Source of the DNA: Chlorokybus atmophyticus
Lineage: Eukaryota > Streptophyta > Chlorokybophyceae > Chlorokybales > Chlorokybaceae
DNA: 64,000 nucleotides
Assembly: GCA_009103225.1 (NCBI GenBank)
Contig: RHPI01002069.1
Location: forward strand, 1,269,326 to 1,333,325
Reading direction: 5' to 3'
Below, one piece after another: positions 54,201 to 64,000 of this stretch; the first letter of the stretch is position 1, and every line of letters starts with the position of its first letter. The translations under genes were made by a program, and so were the position numbers. The notes beneath the pieces were generated by a model. It saw only the letters and a list, made by a program, of their open reading frames with translations. It had not been told where the DNA came from and did no database searches.

Positions 54201-56518
54201 TGGGATTAGATGAGGCACACGAGATGCTGATTAATAAGGACTTAAAGGCAACGTTGACTCGTCCCAATCCAGACTATTTGACACGCCGTACAGCTCATCT
54301 CTCCCATGCAGCTGTCCCAGTGAAGCGTCTATGGCATCTTCAGCGCATCAAAGATGGCCCACCAAACACACCTGCACTAGTTGTCCCCAGCGATAAGACG
54401 TGCATCACAGTGAAGGCAATGGTGTCAATGCTGGAGACTGCAGCCGTTCTCACCGTGGTTAGAGATGAAAGGCTCGTGCATCTGATCAATGGAAGAGAGG
54501 CCAGCCCCGCGGCTGCCTCTGACTTGAGCAAACACTATGCAGTTGGACAGGACCAGTTTGAGCTGTATGTGAAGTGCGTGCACAGCAACGAGATGTCTGG
54601 GCACAACATTGGCAGGCGCTTTTGCCTGAAAACAATGCAAGCCAAGAAACTGGTGATCAACAAGGGTAGGGCATTGCGGTGCATCAAAAAAACCAAGACA
54701 CTTATCTTGAAAAAGCTGGCAAAGTCTGGGGCGCCAGTGGATACCGTTATGGCATCATACCAAGCGATACCCATGGCTATCTTCGCGGAAGATGGCAGCA
54801 TGCGCAAGGGGGACAAGTCCAAGTTTCTCACGCTACTCAGCAAGGGATGCCCAGCCTCTGAGCTGCTCAGACATCCAGTTGGCGTGCAAGCAATCATTGC
54901 GGAGGGAATGTTCTTCATCAACAAGGGTCCAAGCACTGGTGTGCTCAACATGAGGGATTACCTGCTGCAAACAGTGCGCACCTGCCTGCTGCCAAGGTTG
55001 TACAACCCCAGCGTGCAATCATTGCACGTGGTGTTCGATGATCCTGCCCATGCAAGTGGTGTCAAGTCCAGCTTGCAAGCGACCAGAGACAGTGGCGTTA
55101 GCAGGTCAGGCAGAAGCATGACACTGGAAACAGAGGTGCCACGATCGTGGCGCGATCTGCTGGCTGACAGATCACTTAAGCGCAGCTTGTGCAGCCTCAT
55201 GACGGAGCACATACCCGAGATGGTGGCCCCGTATCTGAGACCAGGGCAGACATTCATCATGGCTGGTGGGTCGGATTCTCCTGCATACAAAGACCTCGCC
55301 CGAGGTGTAACCCTCATGACAGACGGATTGAGCTTCTTTGTGACTGATGCCTTCAAGTGCAACCATGCCGAGGCCGACAGCAGAGTGTGGCTGCATGCAC
55401 ATCGGTGTGACTACAGTTCCGTGCTCATCTACTCACCTGACACAGACGTCGCCATCATTGGGATGGCAGCCATTGAGCAATGGCAAACACCACAAAGGAG
55501 GTTGTACATTCAGCTGGCGCAGACAGGCCACTGCACCGCCAAGGCTCCGTTCTTGGACTTGAGTGCCCTGTACATGCACCTGGCACAAGTTCCACAGCTT
55601 AGACACATCCCACCAGACCTGCGGGCCAGATTTTTGCTGTTGTTCTTTGCAGGAACAGGGTGCGACTATACTAGCTACTTCGCTGGCATTAGCAAGCCGT
55701 TCTTCTGGTCGGATGTCCTTGCTAGAGAGACAGAATTTATCATAGGGGGGGCTGACCTCCATGAAGCGACATGCTCCGCAGTGCTTCTCAGGTTGATCGG
55801 CTGTGCATACTTTGCGAAGCACAAGGCCATGTTTCCCGCCTACAACAGCGCAGCCAGCATCTTCTTCGACACCAATGGTGTTGCCGCTTGCAACGCAGAC
55901 CCTGAAGCTCTGCGCGAGTGGCTGCACATTATCGCACAGGGCATATGGGAGAAGACTGCGGATAGCAAAGAAGACATGCCCTCACCGACCGCTCTTGAGC
56001 TACATGCACGGAGGAGCCTTTGGGTTGTCAGCATGTGGCTGCAGTGCTGCACTGCCCAAGTGGAGCAGCCACCACTGACACAGTATGGCTATGTTCACCA
56101 GGAAGGTTTGTACAAAGCGCAGATGGACACTGAGGAGAGCATGCAGGCCGCCAAAACAAGGGCACAGCTTCTGCTGCACGGGTGCAACTGCAAGAAGAAT
56201 GCATGCAGAACACGCCAATGCAAATGCAGAAAGAATGGCAGCAAGTGTGGCCAAAGTTGCGGCTGCCTCAACTGCCAGAACCTGGAGGACATACCCACAC
56301 CAGCGCATGATTCAACACCAACACCACCTGATGTGGAGGAGGGGACGGACGATGACTCTACCAGTTCACAGAGTGACGAGGAGGAAGATGAAGACCACAT
56401 ATCGCCGACGAGCAGGTTGGAGGAGGAGGACCAGGATGGTACACACGACGATGACGACAACACTATGGACGTGCATGCATGGCTCAACTCCATTCAGGAT
56501 GCAGACATTGCTTGGTAG
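51223..56518 (+). CDS. Element large ORF: coiled coil, transposon-family core, CXC cysteine cluster
   Basis: An exon (51223-51698) splices to 51756 and reads open to 56518, except for one in-frame TAG at 53069-53071. The N-terminal 300 residues are a heptad-rich coiled coil (LQRDLSEAEDDVRVMHGRMQ). The core has blocks I know from abundant uncharacterised ORFs in corals, sponges and other invertebrates: LVVASIDNWDF, GDQKTFSVMQSLKH, LPLPGDWHALYNLLPVLFKV YWDAGLDEMA (split here only by the limit), FAWDRPHYQRLISQHL and VGLDEAHEMLINKD. Then comes a PIN/FEN-nuclease-like tract: HAEADSRVWLHA, SPDTDVAIIGMA and GTGCDYTSYFAGI. A tesmin/TSO1-like Cys cluster follows (CNCKKNACRTRQCKCRKN, CGQSCGCLNCQN) and an acidic tail. 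The nuclease role is inference. After the TAG, 1,149 codons remain open. Confidence 0.7.
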
Positions 56519-56774
56519 AATGAGCTAACAGTCTCGTGACAGAATAACACACTTGGTTGTACAATTGCGACACACACAGGTGTCTACCTGCATGCAACCC
56601 AACACGATGTGCAAGATGTATTGCCAATGCCAATGCACGGTGCCATCCTGCATGCATGCACTGACTCTCTGCACACAACACAAGCGAACTGACTCTGCAC
56701 ACACAAGCCATATGTACAAATCAGCTGCGACACCACACACAAGACCGAACTAACCATAAGCAGCACACTGTTGT

Positions 56775-57588
56775 CTAGTTGCCAGGCAGCTGCACAAACT
56801 CGGGTGCACCATGAACAGGGCAGAAGCAAGGTGCCTTGGGCAGTGGCGGCAGCACCACCATGCCAGGTTGCATGTACCCGCTAGGCCCCCTTGCAAGATC
56901 AAGCCATGCCAGACGCTGCCCTGCGCACAGAGCACTGATAATTCAGAACTCAAACACACACAGTAATCACAGGAAGGCACTATGCAAGTTGACTGAGAGA
57001 GACCACACAGACCTGCTCCAGGATCGTCACCCATCTGCCAGCATGCCCGCGAATTCGGCACACCACGCACAAGATGTTCCACGCACACGATGTCAGGCAA
57101 TATGGGCCCATAGGCATCAGCACGCGGCTCTTCCGCATGTCGGGTCAAGGCGAGCTCGAAACTGTTGCAGAACTGGATGTGCAGCGCCTCGAGCTCACCG
57201 CCTTTCATCTCACGAGGATACACCATCACGCCTTTCAGGGTCACCTGGCTCATAAAGACGAGACCCGCAGCATCCAACAAGATAACAGCAATTAAGCATA
57301 GCAGTCCACCAGCCGAGATAATGCAAACACACACAGCTGGGCCGCAGCACCTGCCGCATGGCGGGGAAGCAGAAGTTTGTGTCGCGCTCCACAGGGTAGG
57401 CTGGCGGCACTCTCTCCTCGCCACCACCAGCATCCTTGAACCCACCCCCAAACGGAGGCGCCCCACGCCCATCTCTTCCGCCGCCCATAAAACAGTGTAT
57501 AGGCATCCCGCGCCCCCGCGCGCCCCCTTCATTGCGACCAGAGCTGCTAGGCACACCACCTCTACCGCCCTCGCCGACGCCCGCCATG
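56775..57588 (-). CDS. Element gene 3: Gly-rich protein, convergent to the large ORF
   Basis: Three exons on the minus strand (57588-57355, about 57290-57016, about 56922-56775, TAG), with borders and phases that agree. The first part is a Gly/Arg-rich low-complexity segment (GGGRDGRGAPPFGGGFKDAG). A folded-looking region follows: AYPVERDTNFCFPAMRQ, LVFMSQVTLKGVMVYPREMK, GGELEALHIQFCNSFELALT, ADAYGPILPDIVCVEHLVRG and LAWLDLARGPSGYMQPGMVV. The protein ends APEFVQLPGN, about 220 residues in all. I do not recognise the family. It lies inside the inverted repeats and faces the large ORF, 256 bp away, which suggests it belongs to the element. Confidence 0.6.
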
Positions 57589-58155
57589 CCGCCACCGCCT
57601 CTACCCACCACCACAGCAACAAGCTGCACAACCTGCTGCACACTGGCGCCAAAACCCTCGCCCGCGGGGTCGACATGCGTTGACGTCGATCGAAGGCGAC
57701 ATGTCAGTGTTTTGACGCCTTATCACCGACGGTGATAACGTCAACACAGCGCTGCCTGCAACGACAAAAGCGGCCTGCGTCGATGCCTGCAGTCGCCAGC
57801 ACAGGCCATCAGCAGTCACGTTTCACGCGCGATGACGTCAGCAGCCTGAGCTTGACATCACCCAGCCGGACGCAATGAACGCCTTAAGGGTTTGTAGCCA
57901 TGGGTGGTAGCACAAAGTGCAAGTGAGTGGTTAATCTTAGTAATGGTAATATGGCAGTGTGCCAGGCTCCACAGCAGCACGCCAAGCAAGGGCAGGTAGC
58001 AGCAAGTTGCGGCGCCTCACCTTTACAAGCAGCGCCACAATGAGCAAGTTGCTTACGTGTGCAATGCATGCCCAACAAGGTGGGGCTGTACCGGTAGTGA
58101 TTGGTAGGGTAGGCGAGCCTGGGAGTTGTTTGTGCATCGGCGTTTGGTAGGTGTC

Positions 58156-58178
58156 CAACGTATATATATATATATATA
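58156..58178. repeat. (TA)n microsatellite next to an N
   Basis: CAACG followed by nine TA units and an N at 58179. The same CAACG(TA)n word recurs at 58461, so the segment between is flanked by a direct repeat. Confidence 0.85.
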
Positions 58179-58180
58179 NT

Positions 58181-58405
58181 TGACGATGACACGCAGCGCG
58201 TCTTGCATCGTCTCGGAGAGGAACTTCTTCCGGCCTTTGTGAAGAATAGCCATTATCTTCTTCTCCCAATGCTTTTCCCTTTCCTCCCGCTGAAGTTCAA
58301 GCGATACAGCCTACCGGGTAAAAGCTTTCTTTGTGGCAGCGAGGCCAAGTGTCTGAGCTTGGTGCGCCTCGACAGTCTTGGTGTAGATGGCGGCCATTGT
58401 CTCCT
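58181..58405 (-). pseudogene. Coding fragment interrupted by TAG
   Basis: The minus strand reads MAAIYTKTVEAHQAQTLGLA then ATKKAFTR, a TAG, then AVSLELQREEREKHWEKKIM and KGRKKFLSETMQDALRVIV, in one frame on both sides of the stop. Its charged, helical composition looks coding. No start context or continuation is visible beyond the (TA)n tracts on either side. I do not recognise it; a relic of a gene or transposon ORF is most likely. Confidence 0.45.
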
Positions 58406-58464
58406 GCAAACACTGGTAACAAGTTAGGGCTCTGTGTGGAATGTTTGGTGGCCTACATGGCAAC

Positions 58465-58465
<1 letters not shown>

Positions 58466-58522
<57 letters not shown>
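58466..58522. repeat. (TA)n microsatellite, about 57 bp
   Basis: An uninterrupted TA run preceded by CAACG and followed by GTGTGTGTGTATATAG. Confidence 0.95.
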
Positions 58523-58532
<10 letters not shown>

Positions 58533-59705
58533 ATATAGTCGAGGAGAGTAGTGTGCAACGCATGTGGAACGTGTGCGAAGCACCAATAACATGCCGCAAA
58601 TATTGCATCACGTACTTGATACACCGATGTACCTAACTCGCATACGAGCTGCTTAACAAGCAAGCTCAAGCTGATTGAGCTTGCCCCTTGAAGGAGCCAG
58701 TGGTGTAGACAACCACCTTGCCATTTTTATACACCAGCAACATGCAAAGCAAATGATAGATTAGGCTAGGGCCAAGATAGAGCTTTACACTTAGATTGCT
58801 TTAAGGCAACTAGACACTAAGTTAGACCCTCATGGACGGGAGTAGGCAGCGGGCTTGGCAAGACGCAACAACAACAACCTGCGGAGCGCATGGACATATA
58901 TACGAGTTGTATATATGCAGCACAAATACATGATGCGTGCGGTTGAGTCCATTATTTATCACTTGTTGGAATTGCATCTATGCATCATGACACCATGTTA
59001 AAGTTGATTGTTGGCTGCATGTTAATTGGCCATTGATAGGTGTATGACTTACATGCTATTATAGCGAAATTGGTATCGGCTCATCGCTGGCTGATTCACT
59101 ACAATAAGCATTAATGTTGTTACCACTCTCGTATGCATCAATTTAATTATGTGCGTATACTTGTGTGTTGCTCTTGCCAAATGCTTACACGCTTGCTTGC
59201 TACTGGTCCATGCATGGATCCATGCATGTACCATTATATATGAATATGTTGCAGCAACAACGCATATAGATTTGATGCATTATGTATTGTAGTAAGCGCT
59301 TCGTGCTTAAAATTGATATGTATATGTAACCACACTTGAATCACGATTTTATAAATCATGTGCATTAAGCATACATGTCATGGGAATCATTTATATACAC
59401 ACTACTTGTGCCAATACTGGCACGGGGCGCTTAGGCACTATGTGTATGATTGCACATAATATGATGTTCACTTCATTTATTAATATGTACAACAAAAACA
59501 TTGATCTCTCATTTTTCCTCATATAATAATAATGGTGATTATGTGTTGCAATTTACGCAACAACCATATATATTGTGATGTCGCAAAATCCTCGGTCAAA
59601 GTAGCGGCCAAAAAGTTTTATTTCGTACTTACTCGGCCATGCAATGCATTCTTAATAAGCTTGATTTCAAAACCACTAGGATGCATAAGTATTGCAGAAA
59701 AAGTT

Positions 59706-59760
59706 TTTGTCCAGTTTTGTAAAGCGGCCAGCCATTCGCCGCTTTACAAAATTGGACTAA
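59706..59760. repeat. 23-bp inverted repeat, 9-nt loop
   Basis: Arms 59706-59728 and 59738-59760 match at 21 of 23 positions. The inner part GTAAAGCGGC/GCCGCTTTAC is perfect. Confidence 0.9.
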
Positions 59761-60041
59761 AGCCAAAGTTGTTCCGACAAAGATGTCGTGGCATTAACAT
59801 ATTAAAAACACCCATATTGCCATTAGTGCATGTGTGACTCCATTGGCAAATGCTCTTAGTATAATATTAACACAATAGCACTTATGAGTGTATATATTCA
59901 TAATATCGTAATTATAAAGTACAACAAGCATGTTAGAAAAACGTAAAAACTGCAATACCAAAATGACTCGGTGAAGTTTGTGTGACATGTGGGTACAAAC
60001 CTGGTACCCATGGTCATAATGAAAATTGCAGTAAAAGTGTA

Positions 60042-60088
60042 CATACAATAGCATTGTTATTTAATGAAAATAACAATGCTATTGTATG
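60042..60088. repeat. Perfect 21-bp inverted repeat, 5-nt loop
   Basis: Arms 60042-60062 and 60068-60088 are exact reverse complements (CATACAATAGCATTGTTATT plus T), separated by AATGA. Confidence 0.95.
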
Positions 60089-60788
60089 CGTGAAACACAT
60101 AAGATTTGCGTGATTGATGTCGCATGTGGGTCATGCAACACTGCTACCTTGCAGCACATGGCCTACGGGTTCGAGATTGTCATGCTCACAGCATGAGCCA
60201 CATTTGGATGGACGACGTGCATCTTTTTGCAACGAAGCCGCCAGCTCCCCGCTTTTAGCCGGGAAAGGGTATCGTGGACCAATCCGCAGCGCTCTGCATT
60301 TTGCTGCAGCACGGATGACGTCGGATTGGCAGCCAGGCAACCAACATTGGTCAGGTCAACTTGGCCCAACCTAACCACATGACTCGATGGAGGGCAATAA
60401 GGGCCTCTTTATAGCAGAATGTAACAGAATCTACTGGTGTGCAGCCTGTCATAGTTAATTGAGGTGCATCAACTGTTGATGCATCTCACTTGTTGATCAA
60501 CTGTTCCCTAGGTGTAGGGTAGGTGTTCCTCTATGTTCCTAGTCCAGGGATATTTGCAATAGGAATGCCGCGCTACATTTTGCGGAGGAGGAAGCAGGAA
60601 CGGCGGTCAGGCTAACCGACGGTCTTGACCGGTATGCTGACCGTGCCACGCGCGCAATCCAGCTAGGGTTTGAGTCCAGGCGGCAAGCAGGGTGGCGACC
60701 GGGCTGGCGTCGTCGACGGGGTGAGCCGCGGGTTTGGCTGGAGGGATTAGGGTTGTAGGGGGGGGCGGGGCCGTCGGTCAGCTTGGGC

Positions 60789-61997
60789 ATGGCGTCCCCG
60801 CCGGCGGCCAAGCAGTGGCTGAGTTTTCTCAACGACAACGCTCTGCTGGACGTGGAGGAGGCGCCCGCCACCAACCCCTTTTTCTGGTGTAGCGGCGGAG
60901 GGGCCGCTGGTGCTGGTAGTGCGGGGGTTGTCAGCGCTGGGAAGAGGCGGAGAGAGGACGAGAAGAGCGAGGAGCTATGTGGGGTAGCTGCAGGGGTGTC
61001 CGCGCACGGCCTCAAGAGCAAAGCTTGCCGTGAGAAGGAGCGGCGTGGCCGGCTGAACGAGCGCTTTGAGGAGCTTGCGGTTGCGGTAGATCCCGGCCGC
61101 CCGCCCAAGACAGACCGTGCGGCCGTGCTCGCTGACGCCGTCCGGGTCGTTGAGGCCCTTAGGGAGGATGTTAGGCAGTTGCGGGAGGCCAATGTGCGAC
61201 TTATGGACGCCAATCGCGACCTCAAGGTGTGTCCACCTTGTCATACAGAATATTAAACACATACGTCGTCTACCATTTTGCCGCTGGTTTTCTTGGCCGC
61301 GGGTCAACAGCGTTGGTCTTTCTGTGGAGGTTGTTGTGCTTTGTTCTGTAGCCGTCTTTGTTCGTCGCTGCATTTATGTACGGCTTTTTTGGCCATGGGA
61401 CAACAGCACATGTCGCTTGATAAAGGCTGTCTGGCTTCGTCCTGTCCCCGTTGTTACGTTGTCCATCGTTGCCATAGCTTTATGTAGCGGTAGTTGGGTT
61501 CAATCGCAGTTATATCGGCGTGGTGCTGAATGGCCACTTGCTGGCCAATCAGCAACTTGGTCAGTGCGCTGGTGCAAAGGCAAATGCACTTTGCTAATTG
61601 CATCCAGTCGAAATTTCTTGGCTGCTGCGCCTGTTTGTAAGCAGCTGCTGGACGAGAAATGTCTGTGCTCTCTGTTTGGGCATTTGCGTGTCCGTGTGCG
61701 CATTGGATGCAACAGTAGTAAAGTCAAGTCCGTTTTCAGGCTGAGAAGAATGAGCTGCGAGACGAAAAGGCAGCACTCAAGGCCGAGAAGGTTCGACTGG
61801 ACCATCAATTAAAGCAATGGTCGGCTATGGCACCGCCCGGTGCTGCAGCCGCAGCGGCGGCAGCGGCAGCCCCTCCTGGTGTTCCAACACACAAAACGCA
61901 ACCGATGATCATGCCGATGCCCATGGCGTGGCACTGGTTACCACCGCAGATACTGGATACATCACAAGATCATGTACTGCGCCCTCCCGTTGCTTAA
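60789..61997 (+). CDS. ILR3: bHLH transcription factor, subgroup IVc (ILR3/bHLH105-like)
   Basis: Two exons, 60789-61226 and 61740-61997 (TAA), giving 231 residues; Arabidopsis ILR3 has 234. The basic region is KACREKERRGRLNERFEEL, with the E-box-contacting Glu and Arg, followed by VDPGRPPKTDRAAVLADAVR and VVEALREDVRQLREANVRLM (helix 2 and the start of the zipper). The zipper continues across the intron as AEKNELRDEKAALKAEK, almost identical to land-plant IVc factors. A poly-Ala run comes next, then MPMAWHWLPPQILDTSQDHV LRPPVA at the end (split by length limit), matching the land-plant C-terminus. IVc factors control iron-deficiency and stress genes, and in Arabidopsis are targets of the E3 ligase BRUTUS. 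TGTAA occurs at 62117 and 62130. Confidence 0.93.
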
Positions 61998-63254
61998 GCA
62001 TGCCTACGTTGAGCACAGATGCCCATCTTGAGCAGCGACTGGCAACCCCGCCAGTCCTGCTGAGCCCTGCACATCAGCTTCGCATTGAACGTTGGGTCGC
62101 CACGTATCGCTATCCGTGTAAGCGTTGTATGTAATTATGTTCCAGGAGCACGAGGTTGCGTGGCCATAGCATGGCTCTGTTAGAGCAGTTTGCTGGTTTT
62201 GTTGTCTCGCGCACCAATGAATGCTCTACACAATGTTCAGTTTCTGTACTGGATTGTGTTTTTCTGCTCTGTGCTGTGCTCGTGCTACCTCCGGTTGAGT
62301 GGGTGAGAGGGTGCGCCTGGCAGCAGCAAGTGTCTGTCTTATGTTTTTGTCATCAAATGCTGAATCTGAACTGATGGGAATGTCTGAAGAGTGGTGAAGC
62401 CGCTTGCATGGCCTGGCGCACAGTAATAGTGCGTACATTGCGTGTTGATGTACACTTCAAGGCTGTGTGTGCATGGTGTGAAACTCCTCACCACTTGTGC
62501 ACTTGCAATTGTCTCAACTGAATGCTTCCATTTCAACCGGTTCAAGCACAACTTACACAAGAAATGCAAACAATTTTTGCGTCCATGTTTGAAGCAGGCA
62601 CTAGCTATTTCGCATGCATCTGACATGTGCTATGGTCTAGCGCCCAGCACAACATGACACAATGTAATTACACCCCCGCTGCCACTGCATCATCATTGCA
62701 CACATGCGTTGCATACATGCATACACAAAGCTAGGCTAGCTGTGAAATAGGAAAGGCTATACCCCCTGGTGTGATAGGTTTGATGGTTATGCGTGTGTTT
62801 TGCTTGACAGTAGATAGGGTGCATGTTTTTACCATACCTCATGTTATCAAGCAAAGAGATGCAACAAAGATGCCAAGCATGACACACAGCAGCAGCAATT
62901 AGATTAAGCAAATGTTCGGGGGGGGCCCAGAGCAGCGCTAGATACACCGCAAGCTAGACTTGAATAACAGGCAGGGGCGAGGTAGCACGCAGCAGCAGCG
63001 TTATGTTTGCTGACGTCATATATATATAATTGAGTGACCTATAAGTGACAATCGCATTTCACTTGTTTTACATCAGCACGTCTGCGTTACATTCCAGCGC
63101 GCGCAAGCACCCGCCATGATAGCACTGACCGCGGCAACAGTTCACGCAGGGTCCTCGGGCACTTATACGATGTGCAGCATGTTGCTGTGTAAGAATGCAG
63201 CGTACAAGTAATTGGTATGCGTTACCCACCCAAACCAAGTACAGTGTAGTGCTA
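61998..63254. other. 3' UTR of the bHLH gene and intergenic DNA
   Basis: It holds two TGTAA words (62117-62121, 62130-62134) and a G8 run near 62920. I see no gene. Confidence 0.5.
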
Positions 63255-63720
63255 CAGTCTACCCCCGTTAAAAAACTTCGCTTTAAGGGAATAACCCCGT
63301 TAAGATTATCGTTTTGCGAAAGACCGATTGTTTTACAGGCAATATCTTCGGTTAGTGGAATAGTCTTGTACGGAATAAGACTAAAGAGAAGGCTTGAAAT
63401 TATAAGTGGGTCAGTCTTATAATGGGGGAATACCTTGTTAACAGAATAACTATTTTGCTGATATTAGGATTAAACAACACCTTCAATAATACATGCCATG
63501 TATGATATTATATAATATATACAGGAAGTATAAATTTCATTTTTGCCACGTCAGCATATGATGACGTGGCTTAAGATTATCAGTCAATACCCCCATTAAC
63601 AGAATATATATTCTTTAAACGGTAAAAGAATATATATTCTTATCAACGCCAAGAGAATAACCCCGTTAGTGGAATGAAAAGCTGAAGGATAAACGTGATT
63701 CTTGTAACGGGGGTAGACTG
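63255..63720. mobile_element. Pogo/Tc1-mariner-like MITE, 466 bp
   Basis: Both ends carry a perfect 16-bp terminal inverted repeat (CAGTCTACCCCCGTTA) and are flanked by TA on each side (63253-63254 and 63721-63722), the target duplication of the Tc1/mariner/pogo superfamily. The CAGTCxACCCxCGTT start is like pogo/Tigger ends. The interior is AT-rich, with repeated GGAATAACCCCGTTA-like words in both orientations and the repeat AGAATATATATTCTT. No coding capacity, so it would depend on an autonomous relative. Confidence 0.88.
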
Positions 63721-63722
63721 TA

Positions 63723-64000
63723 CTGGTACCGATCGCAGTGTGCACATGCCCGGAATCCAAATTCCACCCAACGCCCTCGCAAATGGGATTTTGGAATCGG
63801 GCTATGGCGGATTCTGAGGCTTTGGGCGGCCGGTTCGAAATTCAGGCTGTTGGGTCAGAAACGGCACTGTTGAAGGCGGCGGCGGCGGCCCCCGGCCGCG
63901 TTAGCTCGTAGTCGATCATTTAATAGAGGTGAACAGATACAATGTACAGTTTTTCCTGCCAACCTTTGCCTGCCCCTCCCTCTCCCCCCGCCTCTGCTTC
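63723..64000. other. End of window, GC-rich non-coding
   Basis: A GGCGGCGGCGGC run lies at about 63872-63890 and a C/T-rich tract at 63975-64000. I see no gene; a promoter or 5' UTR of a gene beyond the window is possible. Confidence 0.4.

Larger units (their letters stand above)
49430..57890. mobile_element. DNA-transposon-like element, about 8.5 kb, unclassified
   Basis: The two ends carry an imperfect terminal inverted repeat. Left (49430): CCCGAGGCGTTTTCACTGCG then TCC; right end, reverse complement (57890): CCCTTAAGGCGTTCATTGCG then TCC. They align with two 2-base gaps and about two substitutions. Between them lie a spliced ORF (49778-50762), a very large ORF (51223-56518) and a convergent gene (56775-57588, minus). 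The large ORF belongs to a high-copy uncharacterised family typical of repeats. I could not find a matching target-site duplication, so the exact ends are uncertain by tens of bases. Confidence 0.6.
58523..60788. other. AT-rich intergenic region with hairpins and bHLH promoter
   Basis: No gene is supported. Two foldbacks are present (59706-59760 and 60042-60088). From about 60540 the DNA turns GC-rich and holds the promoter and 5' UTR of the bHLH gene. No TATA box is clear. Confidence 0.5.

Noticed and set aside
49445-57708. CACTA (EnSpm) ends, from CACTG at 49445 and CAGTG at 57704.
   Set aside because: The bases following the two words do not match as an inverted repeat, and the protein lacks CACTA transposase features.
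49430-57890. KDZ (Kyakuja-Dileera-Zisupton) transposon.
   Set aside because: The typical KDZ YDIACQ-type motif and its order of Cys clusters are absent; the core blocks belong to a different family.
60150-60260. GGGTTCGAGA word resembling a tRNA T-loop.
   Set aside because: No cloverleaf can be drawn around it.

Overview
This is a eukaryotic nuclear window from the green lineage, most likely a green alga. It has many short GT-AG introns, a twin-arginine thylakoid-lumen leader on the first gene, an organellar bacterial-type release factor, a probably plastid-targeted aldo-keto reductase, and a plant-type bHLH factor whose C-terminus is identical to the land-plant ILR3 type. Several genes carry TGTAA, the chlorophyte poly(A) signal, within about 135 nt of the stop. 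The species cannot be named from the sequence. Coding exons are GC-rich; intergenic DNA is AT-rich and full of hairpins and microsatellites. The assembly has a 327-base N gap (47924-48250) and three single Ns.

Layout. 1-443: 3' end of a small lumenal protein gene (+). 1231-1655: a two-copy tandem repeat. 2648-8508: nardilysin/insulysin-type M16 metalloprotease (+). 10422-12886: ALG8 glucosyltransferase (+), for which I resolved every exon. 13457-15926: aldo-keto reductase (-). 16286-17779: protein with a destruction-box-like N-terminus (+). 18746-20704: secreted protein resembling the plant At4g14100 family (+). 22049-23956: BET/GTE bromodomain protein (+). 24350-26540: poorly resolved, with exon-like segments. 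26623-26970: tandem repeat ending in a perfect hairpin. 27026-29442: release factor 1 (-), divergent from a NEK-like kinase at 30315-34580 (+). 37503-39245: UBL-UBA-UBA protein resembling UBAC1 (-), with a probable one-base frameshift. 43741-47791: poly(A)-binding protein (+), all exons resolved. 49430-57890: a DNA-transposon-like element. 60789-61997: ILR3-type bHLH (+). 63255-63720: a pogo-like MITE.

The housekeeping genes cover mRNA translation (PABP), organelle translation termination (RF1), N-glycan assembly (ALG8), protein turnover (M16 protease, UBAC1-like), chromatin reading (BET) and iron/stress transcription (ILR3-like). They show no operon-like logic.

The most novel part is the 8.5-kb element. 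It encodes a protein of about 1,600 residues: an N-terminal coiled coil, a core that matches (from memory) very abundant uncharacterised ORFs of invertebrate genomes, and a C-terminal tesmin-type CXC cysteine cluster. With it are a spliced ORF containing a bHLH/bZIP-like basic segment and a convergent glycine-rich gene, all between imperfect terminal inverted repeats. A single in-frame TAG interrupts the large ORF. Similar in-frame TAGs occur in two other degenerate coding stretches. I tested the idea that TAG/TAA encode glutamine and rejected it.
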